Part shown: piece by piece, positions 33,988-44,989 of the stretch
Numbering within the stretch: the first letter of the stretch is position 1
Layout: every line of letters starts with the position of its first letter
Assembly: GCA_029255685.2 (NCBI GenBank)
Contig: CM055313.2
Coordinates: forward strand, 69,790,641 to 69,854,640
Length of the DNA: 64,000 nt
Source of the DNA: Silene conica
Taxonomy: Eukaryota; Streptophyta; Magnoliopsida; Caryophyllales; Caryophyllaceae
Reading direction: 5' to 3'
The notes under the pieces: generated by a model
The model's input: the letters and a program-made list of their open reading frames with translations, nothing else
Told to the model about the DNA's origin: nothing
The model's database searches: none
Position numbers and translations under genes: made by a program

Positions 33988-34520
33988 GGAACCGTGATTG
34001 GTAGGGAATATCTATCGAATATTTAGGATTTGTTATTACTATAATCTGATTGGTTGTATATGTTAACGATTTTGATTTTGAAAAAAATATGGTAAACGTA
34101 AAATATGGTGAACACCCATTGGTAGGGAATATTTATAGATTATTTAGGATTTGTTATTAGTATAATCTGATTGGTTGTATATGTTAACGATTTTGATTTC
34201 GAAAAAATATGGTAAACGTAAAATATGGTAAACAACCGTGATTGATAGGGAATATTTATGGAATATTTAGGATTTGATATTAGTATAATCTGATTGGTTG
34301 TATATGTTAACGATTTTGATTTCGATAAAAATATGGTAAACGTAAAATATTGTAAACAACCGTGATAGGTAGGGAATATTTACGGAATATTTAGGATTTG
34401 TTATTAGTAAAATATGGTAAACGATTTTATTATATAAATTAAATGAATGGGATCGGCCGTGATTGGTAGGGAATATTTATGGAATATTTAGGATTTTTTA
34501 TTAGTAAACTATGGTAAACG
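33988..34520. repeat. Tandem repeats of about 120 bp inside the Helitron
   Basis: Five copies of a unit containing GGTAGGGAATATTTATGG, AATATTTAGGATTTGTTATT and GTATATGTTAACGATTTTG, starting near 33998, 34119, 34242, 34367 and 34464. Later copies are shortened. Helitron-internal minisatellites are common in plants; no other role is visible. Confidence 0.85.
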
Positions 34521-36196
34521 TTTTTATTATAATATATACAAAAATATGACGTGGCCTAAATTAGGGGTTCTGATTGGTCTACAAAACAGTTTTTTGTGAG
34601 GGTGAATGTGAGTGCGAAAAAGAGTGAACAGTGAAACATTATTGCGCCACGTATGCAATTTGACATTTTGCTTTTATAGTAATAATGATATATAATAGGA
34701 CATTTGAAAAAAATATTGATAATATATAATAAGATATGATAATGTCAATAGAAGCAATAATTGTAAGACGGGACAAAAATGGAACTATTAAGACATAGTT
34801 AGAAAAGGAAACTATAAAATTCAGATTTGAGAACTTTAAAATATATGTAAATTAATTAAAGAAACAAAATTAAAATAATTATATTCTATAAATTATAGAA
34901 AATGGAAACAATATAAAAATTAATAAGCTAATAGTTAATGGAAGCTGACATGACTGTTATGGTTCACGTTATTGGCTGAAAAAAACTGAAATTCTGAGGT
35001 TGAATGAGAGAGTTTCATTAGCCTAATTCTGAAACCATATTGCGCCACATAAGCGATTTTACAAGATTCTTTTATATATATAATGATGTGTTATTTATGT
35101 TATTATTGTTATTACTTATATCTTTTTAGAAATTTATGGTTATTATATTATTAAGGAATATTGTGATAACTACTAATTATTTATATGGTTATTGTTATTG
35201 ATTTAGTAATAATTGATTATTTGGCTTTATGCTATATTTGGTAAGTCTATATATAGTAAGTCTATAATTAGTAAGTTTATAATTGGCTAAGGATAATTGA
35301 TAGGTATAATTAGTTAATATTGATTGGCATGTATATGAGTGTGTTGATATGTATATTTACAATGTGTGATAAGTAAATCAATTATGAACATGATCGAATA
35401 ATTGTTTAATTGTCTGAGTAGAAATTGATATTCAATACTAATTATAGGAACTGAGTTCGACTGTTCAAAGTGGAACATTTCTAGCAGTTGTTCGGTTGTC
35501 AATCCGCAATTGAGGTAGGGGATATATATTATGATTCATGTTATGACATGAAATGTGTAAGTGATGCTTATTACGAGTTTGATATAATTGATTATTTCCG
35601 TACTGTGGATCGTATTATTATTATTGATCACTGTGGAGATCGGGAGGTGTGAAATGGGTCTTGTGATATTGGGTCTTGTGATATGGGACTTGTGATATGG
35701 CCATGGGAGGTGCGGTGTGATGGTGGTGTGGTGTGATGGAGGTGTGGAGTGATGGAGGCGTGGAGGATGATTGAATGAAATGGAGGCGAAGGAGGATACG
35801 GTTCTACTGTTATTTATGTCTTATTTGTGTTACCTACTCAACCTCGCGGTTGACCCTGTGTATTCGTGTGACACCTACGATGATCCGGAATGGGGAGTAG
35901 ATTTTACAGGTCAGTGACAGATGGATTAGGAGCTTGGGCATGGAGAGAGACATGGCATGGACCTACTTAGAGTTAGATCACATTTAGATATCGTCAGTTG
36001 TACTTTCATTTTTATCAAGTTTGGACCTCGTAGTTGTTATAAATACCAAGTTTAAATTTAATCAGTATTTATATAAAGTACTTTGGTTTGTTTACCTTGT
36101 TATTCACTACCTCAGATATTCCGGGATGGTAACAGTCCTATTTATTTGAGAATGTCTTGCTAAAGGCTCTTAAATAAATAGGGGTGTTACAATCAT

Positions 36197-36518
36197 ACAT
36201 AAATAAGCTGAGCAACTCAAAGGTCAAGAATGCATATGTCTTTTTGCGAAGACGAAACAATCCCAACTCTTGAAACATATGGCAAAGGTCTTCCTCAATC
36301 TCAAGCTCCTCCAGGATGGCATGATCCACGCACCTGGTGGCCCTCATGGTGCGACCCATCAAGTCCACAAAACGGTTCCACTGGTTGAAATCAGCAAACT
36401 CAACCTGTGGGTATTCCCCCATCCTTGGCACCACCACACCTCCTTCCCGGTTACCTAATCCGCTAGACTCGCCAAGATTTCTTGCTCTCTTGGATGACAT
36501 CCCTCCAAACCTCGGCAT
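36197..36518 (-). pseudogene. Athila-type ORF1-like protein, N-terminal part (copy 1)
   Basis: The minus-strand ATG at 36518 starts MPRFGGMSSKRARNLGES, with NREGGVVVPRMGEYPQVEF, FNQWNRFVDLMGRTMRATR and LEELEIEEDLCHMFQELGLF following, to LLSLFMYD at 36197. There the chromovirus-like LTR element begins; the sense continues at 29641 (VGCVVSFWLMNQ). Serine/basic N-terminus followed by a conserved F...R.....R fits ORF1-like proteins. The ATG choice is supported by a splice-acceptor-like TTGTTCCAG immediately upstream. Confidence 0.6.
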
Positions 36519-37390
36519 CTGGAACAAGAAGATTTTCAAAACAAGACAGTAATCCCTTTTTGGTTTTTTTAATAGAATAGATCTCGGGTTTAAGACCCTT
36601 AGTGAGCGTCTCAAAGGTACACTAAGGAACGAATACAACCGGTACACCGGTGGAAATAACTCCCAAGTGAGATTATGGTCAAGTCTCAGAAAAGGGAAAC
36701 CCCCTTCAATAGAGGTATATCTTAAGGTGACCCAAAGATGGTTCCATGTATTAGATTTTGGTGTCCCGGTATGATTAGGACGTTAAATACGGAATTAAGG
36801 CGCTAAAACGGTGGCAAATAGTTGAATTACTTGCCTATTACCATGAAATATGAGTTTTAAAATCGATTTGGGGAAGAAAACATCAATGTCAATGCTAACC
36901 CTAAAACTGAAGTTGAAATCTTAAAACTAACCTTGAATGTTGATTGAGGGACGGAGATGAGAACGGTCCGGTGTGTGAAAGGTCGACACAAAGTAAGAAC
37001 TTGAATTCTTTGAGTTTTTTAGTAGGGTTTTTAAGAGAGATAGATCTGAGAGGCGTGATATGGAAAGAAATAAGAATTATGAGTGATTTATCGAATTTTA
37101 GGAAAAACGCGGAACCCGGTCTGTTCGAGGGTACTCGATAGAGTGTCACACACTCGGTCGAGTGTCATATACTCGATCGGGTCCCGAGGACTCGGTCACT
37201 AATACTCGGTCGAGCGGTGCTTACTCGGTCGAGTGTTCTCCACTCGATCAAGTGCTCTGTACTCAACCGAGTACCAACTCTCAGTTGCTCAAACTATTCT
37301 ACAAACAAGACACAACCAGAAGTTTTTAAAACGGAAGAAAGCTTGAACCTGCAATCAACAAAGCTTGGGGTGGGGTGACTAAGAAAAGTC
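36519..37390 (-). promoter_or_regulatory. Putative internal promoter, 5' leader and leader intron of ORF1
   Basis: Read on the minus strand: a palindrome cluster of ACTCGACCGAGT variants (37290-37124), then CTAAAATTCGATAAATCAC (a weak TATA-like site), a pyrimidine-rich leader (about 37070-36940), ATTCAAG|GTTAGTTT as a possible donor near 36931, about 410 bp, and CTTGTTCCAG|ATG as a possible acceptor at the ORF1 start. This looks like a transcription unit with a leader intron. It is suggestive only, with no expression evidence. Confidence 0.4.
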
Positions 37391-37395
37391 ACTCC

Positions 37396-38683
37396 TGTTG
37401 GGAAATGTGTCCTCAACAATAGTGCGATCACGTCAATGATAATTATCATTGGCAAATCTTATGATATGAATATGCAAGGGATGATCCGATATTATATATA
37501 GTCAACTGGCCAACATTAATCGGTAATGATTGGCTGACTAGAGTTTGAAATTACTGTCGTATGAAGGTGGTGGTTAGTTGATCCCTTTAGGTCACAGCTA
37601 TAGGATAATCCCCTTAACACATATGTTGATCAATAGTACGCGATACGAATTGATCAAATATCCTTAAAATCGAATATCGAGAAATCAGAGGTTGAATCTT
37701 AATATAAGATTTTTATTTGAAATCGAAATGTGTTGATTGTCAAATCGAAATGTGTTGATTGTCAAATACTAATCGATATTTTTGAAATATCAAAATTAGA
37801 ATATGAATGATTTGTGGTTATTGCAAACGTTGTATATCGTATTGACGATTATTATAATAACCATATATTGGGACGGTAATTACGAATTACTAAAATAATT
37901 TGTTAAATATGATTCAATTAATTTAGAAATAATATTTATATGATAAATATATTTTTAAATTAATACAATTAAATTATGTCACATGGGATGTTACATTTTA
38001 ACAATTGTACAAAATTATAATTGTAAAATGGAGTCCATTTTACAACTTAGTGCACTGTGTGGTTTTTGTGTTATGGGTTGATTAAATTGTTTAATACACC
38101 TTTAAAAACACAATGATATTTATAGCCTTAACTCTAATTATTGGCTCTTATGCCTATGATTATGGGTAAGCAAAAAATTGGCTCTAACCCATCCCTAGGC
38201 CTTAACCCACACGGCACTACTACCCTCTCCCATCCTTTTCCTTTATACGTGTAAGACACACATAATTTCATTCACTAATTCAAAAATACACAAGTGATTT
38301 TAGTTTGACAAAAATTAGAAAATCCTCATAATATTATTTGATAATATTATCAATATATTATAACAAATATTATAATATCTCGGTTAGTTTCTAATGTGAT
38401 TTGAACTCGTTTAAGGTAAAACCGATTGTTCATTCACCTAGTCGGTGTTTACATTCGGTGTTTAAGGGTAAGTCTTGGGTGCAATTTGAAGGAGGCAATC
38501 TACATTGGTTGTTTCGTGGAGGATCGTCTTTGGCATTATTGGACCGTATGTAAGGACTCAATTCTTTAAATTTCCGTTTTCATATTTGCATGCATAAGAT
38601 TATAAATAATTAAAGAGTTAATTTTATGTATAAATTAGTATGACTAATTTAGATGTTGGGATTGTTCGACCGAGAATCTCACA
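37396..38683 (+). repeat. 5' LTR of the copia element
   Basis: 1288 bp, TGTTGGGAAATG to GAGAATCTCACA. It contains a 22-bp tandem duplication (AAATCGAAATGTGTTGATTG around 37720-37765) absent from the 3' LTR. TATACGTGTAAGACAC at about 38255 is a plausible promoter start region. Confidence 0.9.
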
Positions 38684-38685
38684 AG

Positions 38686-38697
38686 TGGTATCAGAGC
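38686..38697 (+). other. Primer-binding site (tRNA-Met type)
   Basis: TGGTATCAGAGC is two bases inside the 5' LTR, the standard plant copia primer site complementary to initiator tRNA-Met. Confidence 0.92.
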
Positions 38698-40760
38698 ATT
38701 TGGTTGCTTGCATGCAACTCGATTTTACGGTTTTTGCGAGTAATATGATTAAAATTAAAAAGTAAAATAATTAGTACATATATGATATGCACGAAATAAT
38801 TATTGCATGTATAATTTCTGGTTTTTAAAATGTTTTAAGTCATTATGAATGATTTATGGAATAATATTGTTCAAACATGTAATTAAATTGTTAATTCATG
38901 CCTTATAATCGGTTAAAAATGATTATTTGTGGAAAAAAGTAAAAAAAACTTTCTGACCGAGATTTTTTATATATGTTCTCACATGCATTTAACATATTAT
39001 GAATATATAATTTTCAAAATTATTTAAGTTTTATGCATGGCTTATGAAATTTAATCGTTAAATTGTCATAAAATGAGTGAAAAATGGGTTTATATAGTTA
39101 GATTATGAATTTAGCTACGAATTGTTTTGGAGATGTCACATGCAATATTTAAAATGTATGTTAAATTTTCCATAAATTTTTCTTTTATATTGCATGAATA
39201 TTGATTTTTATTGTAAAAATCGAGATATTAGTGACATAAATTCAACTTAAATAGTTTGGGTTGGAATTTGGCCATGAAAATTTTAAACAGTGTCATATGC
39301 ATGCATGTAAATTTTGAGCATTTTGTTTCGAATTTTTCATGAGAAATGATTTTAATTGTTAAAATCGAGTGATATATGGCATAATTTGTTAAAATAGTAA
39401 AAGTTGCTAAAATGGCCGGAAAAATTAACCCATACTAGTCATATTTGATATGTTCATCATCATATTTTTCTTGGATGCCAAAAGTTTCTGGATTTTTGAT
39501 TTTTAATTTTTAAAAGTTAAAGTTGAAAATTGAAAATTGTAAGAGTCACAATCATTATTTCGGTCATTAAACAGTGTGACACTGATTTATTCCTGTCCAT
39601 TTCAGTCCTTTGAGTGTCTTGGAAGATGAAAAAAAATTATTAGTATTTTATCGCTATATTTTAAGGTAATTTTGAATTTCCGTCTAAAATATGCATGTCT
39701 ATACGCATTATTTCGAAATAAGTCGTTTATTTCGGTTATATTAATATTTTTAAGATCTGAAATTTTAAGAAAATTTTCAGAATGTTCAAAATTTGAATTT
39801 TCGAAATATTTATGACTCATTTTGATTTTTATATTGCTATTTCCGTAAAACCGATTAAACCCGAACAATATTATAATTAATAAGTTAAGTTATTTTCGAA
39901 ATTTGAGTAAGACTAAATTTTGAATCCTAAAATGTATTAGGATACTTAACTAAAACGTGAATAATGATTCAAAAAATGTTAAGTGATTTTAAATGTTAAA
40001 TCGCGTAATTCCATAAAACCGTGTTATAATGATAACGATATTTAAATTGTGTTTAAATAGGACGATTTGGCTTAGGATTTGCATAATCATGAGCATTGCA
40101 GATTTATTTAATTGTTTATGAATGTCATAATTTATATTTACGTAATTTGGAATTATGTATTTTGCTTAGTATGGCCTTAGATTTTAATCGATATTTCCCG
40201 TAATGTAAGGGGTTATCGATTCGGTTGTAATTTAATGTGATCTCGTATCACTTTATTTTATTGTTTTATTATATTTTATAATGTACAAAATAGATAGAAA
40301 ATTTGTAATTTTGTAATTCCGGAGATTCTTGAAGACGGTGCCTTACGGAAAGGTGTTCCGACCAAGACGGAGTTTGCCTTGGGATGCGTGCCGCGTGTGA
40401 AGTTCAAGGGACCAAGGAGTTGGTTTCCGAATTTTTATTTTACATTTAAATTTTCTTTTTTAGGAAGGCCATACTAGGATTTTTTTTATGCTTTTAATTT
40501 TTCTGCTTTTATTTATGCTTAACATGTTTGCATGCATAGCCAAATCGCCATTCCAAATCATGCATTTTCATCGATTTTATCGACCGTGTCAATTAATTTA
40601 TCGATAATTCACCGACTTAGTTCACTTATAGGAGATAGATAACAAATTGACAATATCTCTTACGTTATTTAAAAATCGAGACATAGCCTTACCAAAAAGT
40701 AAAGAACCCACGAAGCACCTTCTTCATAAGGGAGTGGGCTCGGCTACACCGGGGTGCTAC
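38698..40760 (+). other. Copia leader, non-coding
   Basis: 2.06 kb of AT-rich leader between the primer site and the CACTA insertion. The short frames (for example on the minus strand near 39602-39868) have no recognisable motif. A GC-richer patch at 40318-40440 (CTTGAAGACGGTGCCTTACG...) stands out but codes for nothing I recognise. The leader resumes after the CACTA at 45771. Confidence 0.65.
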
Positions 40761-40825
40761 CACTAGTAGAATTATGCCCTACGGTGTCGGTTCTAAAAGA
40801 CCATTAGTGACGGTTTTGGAGCAGC

Positions 40826-41400
40826 GTGATTGCTGGGGTCACATAAGGTTTGTGTCGGTTGTAAAACCGCCACCGTAGCTTACCCTACGGTGTCGGTTGT
40901 GCGTTAAAACCGCCACAATAGGGTAAGCTATGGTGTCGGTTGTGAGTTACAAACCGCCACCATAGGTGTCTAAACCGCCACAATAGGGTAAGTTATGGTG
41001 TCGGTTTTGCGTCTACAACCGTGACCATAGGGTAAGCTAATGGTGTCGGTTTTGCGTCTAAAACCGTCACCATAGGGTAAGCTATGGTGTCGTTTGTGAG
41101 ACCCAAACCGCCACCATAGGGGTATAAACCGCCACAATAGGGTAAGCTATGGTGTCGGTTGTGCGTCTAAAACCGTCATCATAGGGTAAGCTATGGTGTC
41201 GGTTTTGCGTCTAAAACCGTCATCATAGGGTAAGCTATGGTGTCGGTTTTGCGTCTAAAACCGTCACCATAGGGTAAGCTATGGTGTCGGTTTTGCGTCT
41301 AAAACTGTCACCATAGGGTAAGCTATGGTGTCGGTTTTGCGTCTAAAACTGTCACCATAGGGTAAGCTATGGTGTCGGTTCCAATATAAGAACTGTCGCC
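40826..41400. repeat. CACTA left subterminal hairpin repeats
   Basis: About ten units of roughly 44 bp of the type GGTAAGCTATGGTGTCGG, TTTTGCGTCTAAAACCG, TCACCATAG. Each unit is itself an imperfect palindrome (TATGGTG-CGGTTTT against AAAACCG-CACCATA). Related AAACCGTCACAAAT units occur at the right end. Such repeats are the transposase-binding regions in CACTA elements; that role is family knowledge. Confidence 0.88.
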
Positions 41401-41712
41401 ATATATATATATATATTTTAAAAAAAAAATAGCTAGCTAATTTCGACAGCACCTCCCCTAATTCGATGCTAGCCGAATATAAATATTGATGGAAGAATAC
41501 CTGCAAAGAATTTTAATCAATTACTAACAAAATAATGCTTCATTCAATAGCTTCGGAATAACCATACATGCATCTCATATTCTCATCCAGGCCAACAATA
41601 CAATAACTGTATCATCCCAACGACGTATAATCCGAGAAAACAAGCAACAAGCAAGTATCCTCACTAATAACCTCAACTAAGCAACAAGTAAAAATCCAAT
41701 AATTAATCTAAA

Positions 41713-42282
41713 CTACATGTTCTCGAAACATTTTGTAGCCCACACCTCTTTAACTTCATTCATATCTTCAACTGACATGGTTGAATCTTCAATAATCTAC
41801 ATTTAAGAAAATCAATGATGAGATGTTTTTGTTTAAAAAGAAAATAAGTAAACTATATATATTTTTACTTTAAAATAAGAAATACCTGCTCAAATTGTTC
41901 CACACTGCCCTTTGAGTAATAAAATGTTATGTTATACGTCCACTTCATGACATAATAACCACATTCGTAATCTCCGGATTGTTGGGGGCACTAAATATAT
42001 AAAATAGGATACTGTTATTGTATTTAAACTATATTGGATTATGATATTAGATAATTGAAAAAAAAATAGCTAATGTTCACTTAACTTCTTAATCACTTTG
42101 ATCTGAAGTTGATTCTTTTTAGCAAAATTACGCCTTCCTCCATTAACACAATGTAAAATCCAAGCAGTTTTTAGCCTTCCTTTTATGCTGAGCTTCTTTG
42201 CCACCCTTTGTTGTGAATCCAAAATGTACACAGTGTTCAGCCCCAAGCAAAAAACCATCAACATCCAATGATTTCTATGCAT
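41713..42282 (-). pseudogene. ULP1-like (C48) cysteine protease domain carried by the CACTA element
   Basis: Three exon-like pieces lie on the minus strand. 42282-42070 gives NHWMLMVFCLGLNTVYILDS (catalytic His-Trp and Asp). 41990-41886 gives CPQQSGDYECGYYVMKW and ITFYYSKGSVEQFEQ, with the oxyanion Gln and nucleophile Cys in QQSGDYECGYYV, bounded by TTTAG and GTATTT splice signals. 41796-41713 gives SVEDMNEVKEVWATKCFENM and a stop. All four key residues are in the right order for ULP/SENP proteases, which cut SUMO or ubiquitin-like tags. The N-terminal part is missing or unreadable. Plant DNA transposons often carry such domains. Whether it is expressed is unknown. Confidence 0.7.
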
Positions 42283-43265
42283 TTGAATTCATACTTAGAG
42301 TTAATATATAATATAAAGAACAAGATTATACATGTCTTCACGCAGAATGCAAATGCAACGATTTAACGTAAAATTTCACTTCAGCAGATTTTTTACAACC
42401 AAAGAATAAGATACTAAAAAAATTCATAGCCACCCTTTTCAAACTAAGTACATAGATACTAGATATGAGTCCTTGAGCTGAAAGACGAAAATGCACAAAC
42501 CTATCTTTATTCACCTAAATTAACTGATAGATCAGAGAGGAGCTTCGATAGGATATATTAAAACATCTATATTCTTAACGTGTGAATCTGTGTTTATGAG
42601 CATCTAATAAATGGTCCAAAAGGAGTTGACACTGACCGAACTACCAAAGCACTGAATAACCAATCAAAGTTATATGCTTAAGAGGGATTTCTTTAAAATG
42701 GTTAATTTAGGTGAATTCTTCCGAATAATAATACCCTAATAAAATTCTCATGGTTTTGAAAACATAATACAATAACTAAGGTTGAATTGTTCACCATTGT
42801 CATTGACAGTGCCACTACCACCGCAAGTACTAAATAAAGTGGGTAAGAAATGTGAGTGACGATGATTACGCTGCTGGAGCATAATCATGAATAACATGGT
42901 AATACTAAAATCTCTAACATTGCCACAGCCGTGGAGTTCTTCACCGAGACAGTATGTTTTCAAAATCTTCTATTGTAATTCATCTATAGAGATAATCGCA
43001 ACAGAGGGATTTCCTCAAGTACAGTAACACCAAATCTAACTAAAAAAGCCACCAAGGAACAGGCGTGCAGGGACGTCACAGGTGCCTAGAAACAGAAGTA
43101 CAGATACGGAAATCGAAGTGCAGGAACAGCAATGCAGATACGTAAGGCACACACAACACGATGGAGTAGGAGACATGTGTCAGTGGGGTATTAAATTAAT
43201 TAGTTCATATACAAATGGTACTAATAATTTTTAATACATAACATGTTAGATGGGATTCTCAAGAA

Positions 43266-43393
43266 ATGCAGGAACTTCCTAAGTGCATGAAGATTTGCTT
43301 TGAGACCCTGAGAACAGCTACTGCCCAAATAGCTAATGAGATTGAGAAACATACAGGCTGTGATGACATATCTTTCTACTTGATTAAGGCAGT
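43266..43393 (+). other. Exon-like segment, faint terpene-synthase similarity
   Basis: An open stretch reads MQELPKCMKICFETLRTATA, then IANEIEKHTGCDD and SFYLIKA, followed by GTAAGT, a strong donor site. The layout (ELP..MK.CF..L......A.......G......L.KA then an intron) is reminiscent of one exon of plant terpene synthases. No neighbouring exon was found, so this could be coincidence. If real it is a captured host fragment in the CACTA. Confidence 0.25.
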
Positions 43394-43479
43394 AAGTTTT
43401 TTTTCTGCCCGAATTCGTAAAAGCTGTCAACATTACCCTTTAAGTACTCGTACTTTTAATAAGAGATTATTTTCAAATG

Positions 43480-44035
43480 ACCCGTGAAAAACAAAACAAA
43501 ATTGAAAATGACCGACAAGATGCAGTTCATGTCTGGGCAGACCATGGTCACGGCTGTTATTATTCAGTGGCCAGTGTGTGGCCTGGTCTGGGCAGACCAG
43601 GTCACGGCCGTAGGTACAGTAGTGGCCAGCAGACACGCAGTAGGAAAGACGCAGGGCAGACGCAACAGATGTAGAAACAGACCAGATGCGCATAATAGAA
43701 AACTGTACAGCCAATGCGCGCAGAAACATACGTGGAATGCAGACCAGAAACTTAGACGCGGGAAGTAAGTGACTGTGCTGCAGACGTGGCTATAATGCGT
43801 GCAGTGACTGGCCATGAGCAGACGTACAGGGACAGACTTGCAGAACAGATGCAGTTACAGATGCAACGGTGCAGCAACAACATTGCAGAGACAGACATGG
43901 GGAGGGGGGCTGTTACAGCAGCAGACCAACAGGTCTGATCAGGCCATCAGTAAACAATGCAGAGGTGCAGACAGTATCAGCGTATAGCAGCGTAGTTACG
44001 TGGTGTCTGGTCTAGTGCAGTAGTCACAAAACCAC
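43480..44035. repeat. CAGAC/GCAGA-rich irregular repeat block
   Basis: Dense, irregular recurrence of GCAGAC, CAGACC, AACAG and TGCAG words over about 550 bp, clearly richer in G/C and A/G than the neighbours. It includes two copies of TGGTCTGGGCAGACCA-like palindromic sequence near 43535 and 43583. Frames through it look like translations of the repeat. Origin unknown. Confidence 0.55.
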
Positions 44036-44046
44036 ACTATATTGAA

Positions 44047-44436
44047 GGTAAGAACACTATACATGAGAATGTTAGTGAGGTACAAGATCCATCATCTAAA
44101 ACTAGTATTGGTAAAGAACATAGTCATTGCATCAGAAAATTGGGGACACCTCAGGATCTACAGGAATTGCTGATTAAGTGTTCTACTTCAAGCAAGCTAC
44201 ACACAACAGAAGTTTATGAAAACATAAGGGATAGGACTTCTGTTCAACCCATTTACTCTATCATTGGGAAAGTCAAAATGGTGCCCAAACATCGAATTAC
44301 AGTAGCAATAGTTAAGTGCATTCTAAAACAAGAGGTGGCCTGGGAAGAGCAACTGACTCAACAAGACCCCATTCCATCTACTTACTTGGATAGTTATGAA
44401 TCAGGGACTGAATGTCAAAGCCTACCACTGTACTAG
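44047..44436 (+). CDS. Unrecognised open frame inside the CACTA element
   Basis: An uninterrupted stretch of about 130 codons reads KNTIHENVSEVQDPSSKTS, EHSHCIRKLGTPQDLQELL, QPIYSIIGKVKMVPKHRITV, LKQEVAWEEQLTQQDPIPST and ends at TAG 44434-44436. The composition is protein-like (mixed charged and hydrophobic, no repeats), unlike the CAGAC block just upstream. It could be the last exon of a CACTA gene or of a captured gene. I do not recognise the family and see no start codon that is clearly right. Confidence 0.35.
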   Translation, partial: GKNTIHENVSEVQDPSSKTSIGKEHSHCIRKLGTPQDLQELLIKCSTSSKLHTTEVYENIRDRTSVQPIYSIIGKVKMVPKHRITVAIVKCILKQEVAWEEQLTQQDPIPSTYLDSYESGTECQSLPLY

Positions 44437-44989
44437 TAGTTACTGTTGTACTGTTGTCACTATTTACTGCTGCCGTTGCCACTGTTAGACTATAAAGGTT
44501 GTACTCTGTTGCTACCCTCTAACAGACACTACAGGTCTGATTTCCTCCTATTACTGACTGCACATCTACTGCTCTGCCTATACCAGACCCTCCCATCCCC
44601 TTCTACTTTGAACTGTCACTACACTTACTACTACTGCGATACTCCTGTCACTGCCTATACCAGACCCTCCCATCCCCTTCGTTAATATGATACCTCTAGA
44701 CCAAGTTCTACGAAAAATATCGAGACAAAAGACATCCAAGCGTATAATATATTACCAGTAACTTTATTAAACATGAACTATTGCGAATTGGGGCAGTAAC
44801 TTTCTAGTATTCACATAATAAGCAGTATTCACATAATCCATAAAAGAGCTAGATTAAGGATAGCTAAATGGGGCAGCAATTGGTATTCACATAATAAGCA
44901 GTATAGATATGAGATGAATATCAAATTAAACAACATATTACTGAAATTGATTATAGAAAAAGCAATAGTAGTATGACACACGCACCTTT

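Larger units (their letters stand above)
33323..35086 (-). mobile_element. Helitron, non-autonomous, minus strand
   Basis: On the minus strand the 3' end reads a hairpin ACCCGTGATTTTTCACGGGT followed by GTTACACTAG, i.e. hairpin plus CTAG. The 5' end begins TCATTATATATATAAAAG at 35086. It is inserted between A (33322 side) and T (35087), the Helitron A^T target. The truncated LTR copy reads GGTAATGT at this point, confirming the empty site. A second TC-type 5' end (TCATTATTACTATAAAAGC) lies at about 34689 with the same GTGGCGCAATA neighbourhood. A fragment of helicase (33734-33940) remains. Confidence 0.85.
29647..36191 (+). mobile_element. Chromovirus-like (Del/Tekay-type) LTR element, internal region mostly deleted
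   Basis: It starts TGTAATAACCCGTG, ends GGGGTGTTACA and is flanked by the TSD ATCAT (29642-29646 and 36192-36196). The two LTR-homologous segments begin at 29647 and 32097. Before 32097 is CGAAGTTCATTTTAAGGAGG, the 3'-end signature of Del/Tekay elements. Gag, pol and chromodomain are absent; the 1.2 kb between the LTRs is non-coding. It splits the Athila-type ORF1 and itself carries a Helitron (33323-35086). The family call rests on LTR termini and the tract, not on a protein. Confidence 0.78.
32097..36191 (+). repeat. 3' LTR of the chromovirus-like element, interrupted by a Helitron
   Basis: From TGTAATAACCCG to GGTGTTACA, about 2.33 kb after removing the Helitron (33323-35086). The first 1.2 kb matches the 5' LTR; the remainder (35087-36191) has no match in the truncated 5' copy. 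A TATA-like TATAAATA at about 36039 and a TATATAA near 36070 lie in the last 160 bp. A G-rich direct repeat (GTGGTGTGGTGTGATGGAGG) sits near 35720. Confidence 0.75.

Noticed and set aside
35314..35502. 62-codon minus-strand frame in the chromovirus-like LTR
   Set aside because: No motif, AT-rich, within LTR sequence.
43433..43815. Several frames of 65-98 codons on both strands in the CAGAC block
   Set aside because: They overlap in many phases and reflect low-complexity words, with no domain or consistent codon use.
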